A program made the translations under genes and the position numbers. Below, piece by piece: positions 24,401 through 36,400 of a stretch of 64,000 bases of DNA. The notes below the pieces were generated by a model. That model was given only the letters and a program-made list of their open reading frames with translations, did no database searches and had not been told where the DNA came from. Within the stretch, counting starts at the first letter, position 1. Each line of letters starts with the position of its first letter. Origin of the DNA: Ixodes scapularis (lineage: Eukaryota > Arthropoda > Arachnida > Ixodida > Ixodidae); contig NW_024609880.1 in NCBI RefSeq assembly GCF_016920785.2, forward strand, positions 53,634,121-53,698,120, written 5' to 3'.

Positions 24401-27400
24401 GAGCAGTTCCGTATCTGAGCTAATCTAACAACGTTGGCCGCGGCGCGGCTGCCGGTAAGAGGAGGGGGCGGTGGCGGCAGAGTCGGAGCCTACCCGGGCA
24501 GACTCCAGAGAGGTGGCACGGCCGAGTTCGGTGCGGCCACTTCACGAAGTCGCGCGCTCAGCCGTCCGCCGGCGGAACGTGGTCGTCCATGCCACTACGC
24601 CACAGACAAACTAAGGGAGCGAAAGAACTACATTCATGCTTTCGCATTCACAACCCATAAGAAGTGCTTACGTGTCCTTGGAGTTTTTGTGCCCTTTCGT
24701 GCGCTGTTTTTAGGGGGCTTTTTCCTTGACGTGTTCCCGTGCATTCCTGACGCTTGCAGGGCAATGCAGACCGGGTGAGGCAGCTGCTGGAGGAGGGGGC
24801 CGACCCGAACGTCAAAGACAACGCAGGCTGGACCCCCCTGGTACGCCTCTCCTCTGCCCCCTACTACGGTGCCCCCCATGCATCTCTGATTGATGTCGTC
24901 TACCACGTCTTAAAGAGCGCTTCCTCGATTTCTGCCCAACTCGGTCTGCTCTGCTCAGCACGAGGCCTGCAACCACGGCTTCCGGGAGGTGGCACGCCTG
25001 CTGCTGAGCCATGGCGCATGCGTGGACGTGGCCGGGCCCGGAGGGGTGACCCCCCTGCACGACGCCACCGTCAACGGTCACCCAGACATCGTGCTGCTTC
25101 TGGTGCGCTCCGGTGCCACTCTCGACGCCAAGTAAGTGCCTCTCGGGTTTGGTCGCCTCAGATATGCTGCCCAAGACACGCCTTGATTTATCTGTTTAGC
25201 CGAGTGCTCCAGTTCGTTCTCAAGTGCCGTTTCTGAGCATGATGTGCTCAGAGACTTTAGGAAGAAGGCAGACTAGACACGACTCCACAGAGATTGCCGT
25301 CGGCGAATAACACAAAAATTTGAGTCGGAGCTGAAAAGAAAGCAAGGTAAACTAGAAGTCACAATCACTTGAAATTCGGGAATGACCTTAACGAGTTCGA
25401 CTGGATTGTTTCTAAGGCTTATTTATTGTTCCCATTCCGTTTTTTGTTATCACTAAGTTCTACATATAAAATGTAATTGAGGTTATACTCAAATTAGAAT
25501 ATATTTTTTTACCCGAATGAATAATTGCAGTTCTATTACACCCTTTAGACCTTTAATTATACGTCAATTTGGGTGCTCAATATTATTCTACTCTGTCATT
25601 ATTTTTACAGAACATAATTTGGTTTACCTTGAGCTCCATTTCTAAAATGGCCATTCACTGCAGTTCATACGGTCCTTCACACTCAGCATATTGCTGTCGT
25701 GACTGGTGCTTCTACATGCAACTAAACAGCTGGCTACAGGCACGTAGCCAGGATTTTGGTTTAAGGGGGGGGGGCCGCCCATGACAAAATGCTGTATGAG
25801 GGAGAGGGGGAGAGGAGGTCCCAGCAAAATGAAAGATTTCGGGGAGGGGGGGGGGGCCTGGGCCCCATGGGTCTCCCCCCTGGCTACGTGCCTGGCTAGC
25901 AAGTTCTGTGTTAAACAAACTTTTAGCTGCTGCAAAATATGCTCCAAAACGACTCGGACCAATCACATTACTGATATGGCTAAATTGAATGTTTGATGAA
26001 ATTTAAAACTCCATATAAATTAGTTTGCAATAATAAATTAAGCTAAAGAGGTACCAGTGGATAGCACATGTATAAGACTGCAGGCATCTAGTGTTTAGTA
26101 AGCAACACTTGTAACGAATTTAAGATGCGAGGCTCTAAATATGCCACCAAAACATAAAATGTATGATGTCTGGCATTCATTTTCTCTGACATTCGCTAAA
26201 GCAATTCAGTTTAAACAAAATAATAGGCTGTGCATCGTACATTCATAAAAAATAAATTTTGTGTTTTTTTGTCTTTGTTTTTTTTTTAGCTTGTTTTAGC
26301 AATTGACAGAACTACTGTTGAGGCCGGTTATAACGAAGTCAACGGGAATCGGAAATCACTATTTCGTTATAACCGACTTCGGTATAGCCACTCTCGATAG
26401 TAGGTACAAGAATCAAGCACCCAAAATGTAGTATTTCACTAAGATTGAAAGATGGGCTAGTTGGTACATTGTTGGACTGAAGTGCCGAACAAACAGGGAC
26501 GAAGAAGTAGACAGAGACATGGCGCGTTTGTAGTATTCCACCGTGCTCGACGCAAAATATTTTATAAAAAAAATAGAAAAAAAAATTATTTTAGAAAGTT
26601 TGAAGAGTGGGTTTGTTCAATATGAACCTGAGACTTTTCTTTATAATAATTTGAGGCAAAACAAAATACCCACTCCGACACGCACGTTCGGTTGTGATTT
26701 GCTACCCACGGCCGTCGTCTTAAAGACGTCTGGGTGACGCAACAGCCGAGAGGGGGCGTCAGCTGTTGACACGGCTGAGAGAACCAGACAAGGAATCTTT
26801 TTCATTGTTTTTGTGTTTTTTCAGCGTGCTTTACCAGCAAAAGTAACAAAATAAAGCACAGACCAAAAAAGTCCGCACTTCAAATATAAGATTGACTGCT
26901 ATCGTAGATTAGGGTCTGTGCTCTTGCTTGTACTTGCCTCCGTCTTTCGCCAGTTGTGCCAATCAGACGCCTTTTGTTAGCTGACGGGCGCCTTAGGTAG
27001 CGAAATCAGGTTGTTAATTATATATGTTTTACTCGGGTAAGTTCACTCTTCCAAATTTTGATACACAAAATGCAAAATCTCGGCCACTTCGGTACAAAAT
27101 CTCGACATGTTAAGGTTCTCAAACTTTACCATCTCTTTTGAATGACAGCCCTTCCAGGTTTTGACACTGACACAATAAGACCATACAGAAGCATACAGAA
27201 CTTGTAAAATAAGGCTATATACTAGAGAGCCTGGCCCATAGTTATCCATCAGTGGATAGCTCAGATCTGCTAAAATTGTATGTGAAAAACATTTTTCTTT
27301 GGAGTCAAGGAATTTTGAGAGTTTGAGGAACTCCTCAGTGTATCCTGGGGAACTTTTGTGGGTATCCTGGAGAACGAGGGTATTCTGGGGAACACCTGGT

Positions 27401-30400
27401 TTCCTAGGAACCTATTTTGAGAACCTGTATGTTAAGGAATCGGTTTATGCGGCCCCTTCGAAGAATCAACAATCCACTTGAGTCGTGCGATAGAGAGCAT
27501 GCGGTCTCGGCACCTCAGATATCTCTCCGAGGTTTCCCTGGTGTTTATGCCAAGCACCCGTGTCCGGGCTGATCTCTGATTGGCTGCTCTGCCATGCAGG
27601 ACCAGTGACGGCCTCACAGCCCAAGATCTGGCTCAGGGGGAGGTGATGAGGGCAGCTCTCTGCACGGCCGTTCCGCCAAAGGTGGTCGCCCTCCGGTCTG
27701 GGGTGAGCTTCGTACCGACGACCCCACCTGCCACGTGGCACCTCTTACGGAGCCCATTAATATAAGATTGGCTTGGCCTGCTCGGCAGAACATTGTGTGC
27801 AAGCCTAAGGTCTGGCTTGGTTTTCGGTTTCTGAACTTGTTCCATGTGCTCTCCGGCAGATGGCAGCACTACTACTCTCATTGCGTCCCCTTTGAGCTGT
27901 TTCGTTGTTTGTTTATTGGAATTTTATCGAGAGGGGCCCCTCCTTGATGGCTCGCTTTTGGCCGGCACGTACTCTTGCGAAGGGCTACCTGATTAATGGT
28001 TTGTATGTAATCGACATCACTCTGCTCGACTCCTATGTAAGCTAAAGCGGCTGAGTGGAGGCTGCGGAACTAGGGACGACTGTGGCCTAGATCTCGCTGG
28101 AGCAATTTTGAAGAGTTTGACTTCCCGGCTAGGCGATGCATGTCGTGTTGCAGCAGAAACACGCCTCTTCTTTAAGGAGCAAATTACGCTTGCCACAGAA
28201 CTGTAACTTCCCGTCGGAAAGAGAAAAGCTCGACATGAGTGTACTATGTAGGCACTGTCCACAACAAAAGAAGTGAGGCAACATGAAACTGTGGATGGTG
28301 GAAGGTGGCTCTTCATCTTGCACTATCCACACTCTTGCTCTTCCTGATTGTTTCTGACAGTACTGCACTGCAAGGAACTACTTAAAAGAAAACTGAAGCA
28401 CTTTTCAAGAAATTTGAGTTAGGAGGAGAGCTCCTGCACAAGTCGTCTGCTTCTTGCGCAGGAGTTGTGGTGACATCAGAATGACACCGAGCTCTGATTG
28501 GCTTTGATTGAATGTATGGTGGGTAGACCTCAATGCTAAATGTCTTGAAGTTTACCCACTATTTTTTTTAATCAGCCAATAAGAGCTTAGTGTTCTGACA
28601 TCATTGCAACCCCTGTGCAAGAAGCAGACAAACTTGTGCTCCGCATAGCATTTCGTCCCGTGGATTCAGTTATCGCATTTATCTTGGGCAGAAGTAAACG
28701 TAAACCTGATTTGTTTTTAAAAAGGCTCGAGGTACACCTAAGCACTTCTTATGAGTTGTGAATGCGAAAGCATGCAAGCCACTCGTTCGCTCCCTTCAGT
28801 CTGCGGCATACAACGCGCTGACTTTGGGCGTGGAACGGTAGAGCCACTGCCTCGCGGACATGCAGCGCCATCGGGTGAATGATTGTTCAAACTGTCGTGT
28901 GCCTTGCGGTGCGAGGAAGGAAGAGACAGCAACATAGTTCCCAGCAGAACGAACCCCTTGGTTTATTCTATGCGCCGTATATACTTCCACGCGCCCTACA
29001 ACCGATAAGCGGCGAGCGAACGCAGTAATCAGTGACAACACAACTGTGTAATAACGCAGTCAGGATGACACTACACAAACTGACGCGCAGCGGCCAATGG
29101 GAGCCTCGTCGACGCGCCAGCCAATGGGACCGAAGTGTAAAAGGTGCCGTTGGCTCGTTTTGCATGGTTTCAAAGCTGATGACGTCGGCTCACTCCATGA
29201 GACCAGTTAATGCTTTCGCATTAAAATATGTGCAGCAATTGCCGCCGGGTATGCAATGATCCTCTCTGCCGTTTGTTATCTGTCCAGAGGGTCGTGACGT
29301 CATTGACGGCATCCCCGAGCCACCTTAGTGGCCAGCACCCTGCTGCCGACGTCACTTGTGGTTTTTTTCTCTGCTCTCACGTTTCCCTACCGTCGGCGCG
29401 CTGCAACAGGCGGGTGTACGTCGAAATTTTAATTGACTATTACGACGCTCCTACTAATAAGATTGAAATAAAACTGAAGGCACGTAATTTTTAAGGTGTC
29501 TACATTACAGCTTTTATTGTTTGTTAGACTTCAAGGACCTTTTCAGCTTCTCTTTAATGAACCTCAAAGAGCAAAAAGTTATGCTCGAAACGAAACTTGC
29601 AAAAAACATTTTTTTAAAGTGCCTAAATAAGACAATACTTCATAAAATAAATTTTCCTAAAAAAAAAAAAAATTAAAGCGGTTTACAAATCCCTGTAACG
29701 CCGGTTGGAGCGCAGCTCTTGAGGAGGAGGATGGAAGCGTACTGAGGGACAGCTGACTCCTTAAGGTCACGTGACCTCATGGGAGGTCGGGTGACTTCAA
29801 GGGGGTCACGTGACCTCGGGGGAGGGGGTCACGTGACCCTTCACGTGACCTCAGAGGGTCACATGACCTCGGGAGAATCACGTGACCTCAGGCGGCCACG
29901 TGACCTCAGGGGGTTCACGTGACCTCAGGGGGTTCACGTGACTCCAGGGGGTCACGTGACCTCAGTGGGGTCACGTGACCTCAGGGGGTCATGTGACCTC
30001 AGGGGTCACGTGACCTCAGGGGTCACGTGACCTCAGGGGGTTCACGTGACTCCAGGGGGTCACGTGACCTCAGTCGGGTCACGTGACCTCAGGCGGTCAC
30101 GTGACCTTGACGATGACGATTTGCTGACGTTATCAGTGACGTCACTGATGACGTCATCAGTGATGATGACGATGACGATGCGGATGACGATAACGTCATC
30201 AGGTTGCATGCAACCTGGATTGCATGCAACAGGTTGCATACAACTTGTTGTATGCGAGTTGCATGCAACTCCCGAAGGAACCTGAGGTCCTCCCGAGGTC
30301 TACCGAAGAAACCTGAGGTCCTCCCGAAGGGACCCGAGGTCCTCTCGAAGGACCTCGGGTTCCTTCGGGACGACCTCGGGTTCCTTCGGGAGTCCTCGGG

Positions 30401-33400
30401 TCCCTTCGGAAAAATTTACCCATAATGCACCGCGCGGTTACGCCGACGGCGATGGCGACGCCGCTCAAGCCGGAAACGGGTGCCTAAGAGCTGCGCTCTA
30501 AAAAAAAAAGAATATTCCACGCAATAATTATGTTGTGAAACACAATTTAGATGGAGGTGTACTCCGCCCACGCCCCACTATAGAAACCGCCCATTGGTAT
30601 TGGCCCACTAGTTTTGGACTGGCTGCTCGGCCAAACACCGCATGCAAGCCTAATGTCTCCTTGTCACAATGTTCGGTTAGTTCAGTCTGGCATCTGACAC
30701 TGCCTGCTGCTCATGTGAGCAGCGACACTGCAACATCCGACGCCGTATGCCATCGTCTGCTACTCCACCACTGTATACAACCGTCTGCAGCGCCCAGAAG
30801 ACGCTTTCATGAAAGCGGCATTCTAGCGTCCCTTTGTGCACGAGCCACAATCCAATACAAGCACCCATCAATACACGCTAAAAAGCGCTTGAAAGGACTA
30901 AAAGAAAATTAAAGAAATGTGCAGTCCTCTCAGCTTGTCTGTTGTTGGTTTACTTCATAGCATTTGCGAGCAAGGTGGGGAAGAGTCATGACGCACAGTC
31001 AAAACGCAACCTAAATTATTTGCTTTTGCAAGCAGGTGCGTTGCTCAAAACATCATCTTGGACTGGTGTTGGTGTGTCTGGCGTCTCATGTCGCCCACGC
31101 AGGGAAAGTAATCCCAAAGGTGCAACGAGCAACGTCACGGGACTGCAGTAAGCGACTGCGGTCCGTCTGGCTTTGCAGGGTGTGGCATCCGGCCCTCCCC
31201 CGGTGCTCCTGGCCTCTGGGCTGGACGAGGCCCAGTGCAGGGATCTGGCACGCTGTGCAGAGATGCTTGGCGGCAGCTGCCGCTCCTCCTTCTCCGAGGA
31301 AGGTGCGTGGGGCGGGGCTTCTCAAACCCTAGGACACCATCGTCCCCGCCCCCGTGGAGAGCGTTTTAACAGCACTGTTTTATCTTAGCCTCTCATCAAC
31401 GCATAGCTACGATCCAGACACTACACCCTCGTCTAGAGCAGCTGATATATGCAATAATGTGCATTATTGTTTACAAGGTCTGTAAGCTTTTGCGCCGCTT
31501 TATTGCGTCGCTACCGAGACCGGGAGGGTTGCTCGGTTGTCAATTGATAGAGGTGGGCATTCCTCAATATCAAAAAGTATGGATCCCAGCTTTAGAGGAA
31601 CGTTGCTGTAACGAGGAAGATGTGAAACTGCCTTTTAGATGTCACTAAACACATTTTTGTGTTCCTCTGTCCCCCCAACATTTTTTAACACAACACTTAT
31701 TGCTGTATCTAATGTTGCTATACCTAATAACTTTTCAACATAGTAAATGAAGCATGAACTAAGCGAAAGCTTTAAAAGGATGCATCTGCATGAATGGCTG
31801 CATGGATGTAGGAATGCGAGCGCATTCCTACAAGCAGCACACCACGTCTTTCTTTTGCACACGGCGTTCCAGCTGTGACATCACGCTCCCCCCGTGCAGG
31901 CGCAGCGCACCCGTCGGCCTCACGGCTACCATGACTAAGCATCTGCGTTGCTTAAGCGCCCCCACCTGCTTCACGGTTTCCGTGACAAAGCATCTGCATT
32001 GCTGTGCTTTTCTTTGTGTTTTATTTCTGAGGCGCATCCGCTTTGACCTTGAGCGGCGCATGCTTGATGACATATTTTTATGGCCATTTATCGGGCACAA
32101 CGCCGATGCTGTCTTTTAGGATAATGGGACGTATAAGGCTTTTGGCTGAAAAAAGAAATAGATAGGAGCAGCAAGGTTGTACTTGTTGAAGCACAATGAT
32201 TTATGGGAAATCAGTAACGTTATACCGAGAAGATTCATTATAGTGGGAAATCAGTAACGTTATACCTCGTGGGGCCATACTTTGTATGTGTTAAACAGGA
32301 TGATCTGTGAAACAAATTTATTGCATTGTCATAAAAATGCATTGAACACTAGTCATGTGTGAATAGTAGATTTCGGGGTAGAAGCGATCAGTGGTTTTAG
32401 CCGAATATTTTCAAATCAAACATTAAATAGTTTTTCCGAGCCTTTCACTACTGCTGCACACCATGCTTAACACTTTCGTGCGCAAAACATTACTTGAAAT
32501 ACTAGAGACCTACAAACCTTGGCATTGTTTCAGAACACACAGAATAACAGAAATCTGGTCTTGGGGGAGATGGGCGCTCGTCCAGTCATCAATTTTACAT
32601 ATCAATGTACTGTGCATATTTTCTCAGGTCTTACAAATTTGGGTATGGGCGCTTAATGTGAAATCCGCAGATGCGTGGTTTTCTACGGTACATATTGCCT
32701 TTTTTCGTAAGCATGTTTTCGTAGTGTTGCTCGTGAGCAACAGTGCGCATTTGCGGTGCTACTTCCCGTCAAACAAATGAAAGCAGTTACGACATGGGAG
32801 AGAGCCCAAGCGCATATAGAATTTTGTACAGTAGAGAAAGGTATAACTGAATTGGTAATATTTGCGCTGGTCTTCCTGGGATTTGGTAATATTTGCGCTG
32901 GCCAGTGGGGCATGCCATCATACGTCACATCTACTATTGACTCTGATTTTGAAGGATGAGTGATCTGCTTTTAAGGTGCATTTCGATCCTCCACTGCTAG
33001 CGCAGATGTCTTTGCCCATGCGACAGGTGGCACTAAATTTATGGAGGCGCACATAGCACAGGAGAAAATAAATAATTCTTGAATTGTTGCTCCCGGGCAA
33101 CGCTGGGCATCAAGGGGCTAAGTGAAAACTCAGCTGAATTCATGAAGGTCGTTCCCAAGGGTCCACCCTTTCTTTATTCGCAACTCCAACGCCCTATAGG
33201 TGGCGGGGCGGTAGTTCCAAGATGGCGGAAGAGACGGGGATAGATTCTCCAGGATATCCCGTGCGCCTGCTCGCTGACGCTGTTCAGCGCGCTAAAAATG
33301 ATTAATTTTTTTACAAATGCGAAGCGGTTAGGGAGGGATCATATTACAGGTGACCGAGATGCTGATGCACGTTAGGAAAACGAGCATGCTGTTATTTAGA

Positions 33401-36400
33401 AGTTGCAGAAACCTCAAAGTGCGAAGCTTTGTGGTGAGCCTGCGCGTTTTAGGCACCGGCCACGTTACTGTTTGTGGCAGAATATTTTCGAGGGTGATGA
33501 AGATATGTTTGCGCTTTGCCTGGCCATTAGTGCTCAAAAAAAAAAAAAAGAGCCGCGAACGGTGACCGTCAAGCTTCGGAAGAGCAGCGTTCACAGTATT
33601 GGTGTCTTCGCGTCACTGCCTCAGAACTCGCTGCTGACCATCTCGGTTTTTGGTGTATTGCAACACGTAATCAAACTGCTCTATGGTTATTGATTGAAAG
33701 TTTGTTACCGCAGGCTACCGTGCGGTGTAGCATTACAGCTGCAAGCTGGTGCTGCGCCTACGAAGCACAATTTTCAGTGCGCGCCAGGAGCGTTGCCGTG
33801 CTCATTATTAAAAAAAAATGTTGTAGTAGTCCTTACACTCCTTGTCACATATACGACACTCCAAATCTTCAGTTCGCCGTGAAGCCCACTGACGTCAAAC
33901 TGACGGCCCCAACTTTTACAAGAGGCTTGATGACGACGCAATATAAGATATTAAACAGCTAAAGTATGCGTCAAAGAGAAAAACAAAACAAAAAAAACGC
34001 TTAGGTTTTGCAATAAAACCAAAAAAAAACGACTACTCTTTTTTTTACAGTCATTTAGACTTACTTAAGCTATTTTAATAAGTTGTACAACTCCCTTCTT
34101 TAAAACATACACTACCGTCACTTTTAAAGGAGCTCGAAGGTGAAAATATTGATATTACTAAAAAATCAAAGGGTATGCTACGCGAAATGCTATCGGAAAA
34201 CAGTGTTAACGACTCTTTTTGTAGATAATCCATGCAATAAGGTCTAGTACTTTGTTTTTTGCTTGTCCTGTTTGAAATGTCTCTGCTGCTTTGCTCCACG
34301 GAGTAGGGCCTCGTCAAGCTGCAAGCCATGTAGCTTTTTGCCCTATCTCCCTCCTTTGTAAATAAAGGAAAATAAAATTATTAATTAAAAAAAATTAATT
34401 AACTCGGCTATCAAGCAGCTCGTGAAAGTTGGCTGCGCCGGTTTAACGTCAGTACGCTGTACGTCCAACTGAAGTTTAGGGGTGTCGTACGCTATGCAAA
34501 TACTGCCTATTAAAATAATCGGCGTGTTTAGGGGTTTTATTTATTGCTCTATCAAAAGTAAATATTTTAATATACCGAACACTTTTTGTACCATGTTATT
34601 TGCAACATTCCGGTCCTTCTGGCCAAAACTGCGCGTTCTAAGCTCTCGTCACGAACGGCTGGCTAACACAGACGCGCTTAAAATGCTTCGAGCATTTCTT
34701 TATTTGCTTTGTAATTACCTGAAAGCAAGTACGGATATTCTGTCTTTTTAAAGTGCTTGGAGTAAATGGTAATGTTCCTTGTAATGGCCTTAAAACGCGA
34801 ACCCATTCTCGATTTGTATTGCTCGACATACCGTTGCGCGACGAGTTTTCTCCTACTTATGGCAAAGAATAGACTTTCCGTAGTCCGTACTATAGAGTTT
34901 TTCAATATTTACCGAGAGCGTTTTCCGTCAAGTTCAGCAAAGATTGAGCTGGGGGCCATGCACAAGACCAGAAATCCGCAGTGTGTGCGATGCACGAGAA
35001 GCACTAATGAAATTAGACATCCCGGTCCTTTGTGCAAAGCTGTTGCAAGACGGAGCATAAGAATTACTTTTTTAGCGCGCTCACTTTTTTCGTCAAAACG
35101 GCTTCCCGCATCAAGGCAGACAGTCCCTGCCACCGTTTCCGCGCCGCCGCGGCCGCTGCCGTCCCCGCTCCTCTGGTTCTCCGTTGGTCCGTTTCAGGGC
35201 GAGCGGCGCGCTAGAGTTGCGAATAGTATTCCTTCAAAAACAAAACTTGACCACTAGAAAAACTTTTAGGGGGAAAAAAACTCGACCGTCATAGGGTTAA
35301 TAATGATGGCAATAAGGCTTTTAGTATTTTCTTTGTTTTCCACAAAAAAGAAAAAAGAAGGGGGCCGGCAATAAAGGCCTACGTTGGAGCTCGACGACAC
35401 CGCAATATACTTTGAAGGATAGCAGCATCGTAAAGAAAAAGAAAAATATCTCGAAAGTCTTGTAATGCGTGGAATGCAGTATTTAAATCGTTTATATTTG
35501 TTTAGCACAGTCGTTGCAGGGAGTGAAAAATACTTTATATTATTGCGTGAGCATTAGTACCCACATGACAGGAAAAAGCTGATGGCGTCCGTCTGCGGAC
35601 ACAACAGTGGAAAAAGAAGTCGCCGTGTAGAGAGGAGGCGAGTAGTGAAGGACAAAGGCGAGAGGAAGGCGACATCACGTGGCAAGAGCCAACGTGCGCG
35701 TGGATGCTGGGGCGAGTCTGAACTTGCAGATGGGTGAAGTGCGCATGCCTTGGTTTGCGCTACAAAATGGAGTGTAAACCAAGTACTAGCGCTGGTTCAA
35801 GTAGGCGCCAAAAGAAGACGGATTGTGGACAAAGTTTTTGTGTTGAAACCGGTGGACAGTGAAAGCAGCGTCAGGCAGCGGATGCACTGCTAAGCGTGCA
35901 AGGCGGGCAAACGAGACAGAGGAGCGGAATCAGCGCCTAGCAGAAGAAACCCCCAAAGCCGGCAAAGATTAAAGGAAGATCCATAGGTGGATTCTTAGAA
36001 AATGCATTTTTGGAAATGCCAGACATCCCTCATCTGGGAAACGCTAACACTGACCCCGTAACAAGGCCAAAGAGAAGTGGGAAAAATTAGACGAAGCAAA
36101 AGAGAAAGCCAAAACAGAAAAGTGAAGGGGTTCAGTGCTAGCATTTCCCAAGGGTCGTGCTAACGCATTCCCTAATGATCCACCAATGGATCTTCCTTTA
36201 ATTTATTCAATTCCCCGCCAAGCTTAGCGGAGGAGGTGATGTCGCAACGTCACAATATCGTGTGATACTGGGACTTGAAAGTGCGATTTGACGTCACACA
36301 ACGTCAATTTTGCAGTGGCAGCGAAATTGACGCTGCAGTATCGAGTTGCAGTGTCGTACGTTATCCCGACGTTGCGTGATTTCTCCGCTAAACATATGGC

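Larger units (their letters stand above)
21134..24759. other. BARD1 intron 5, repeat-rich
   Basis: No exon seen. It contains the repeat at 23125-23280, a fold-back MITE at 23415-23663 and an element ending in TTAATGCGAAAGCATTAAC (23917-24655). The minus-strand frame at 22654-23064 has no recognised domain. Confidence 0.5.
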
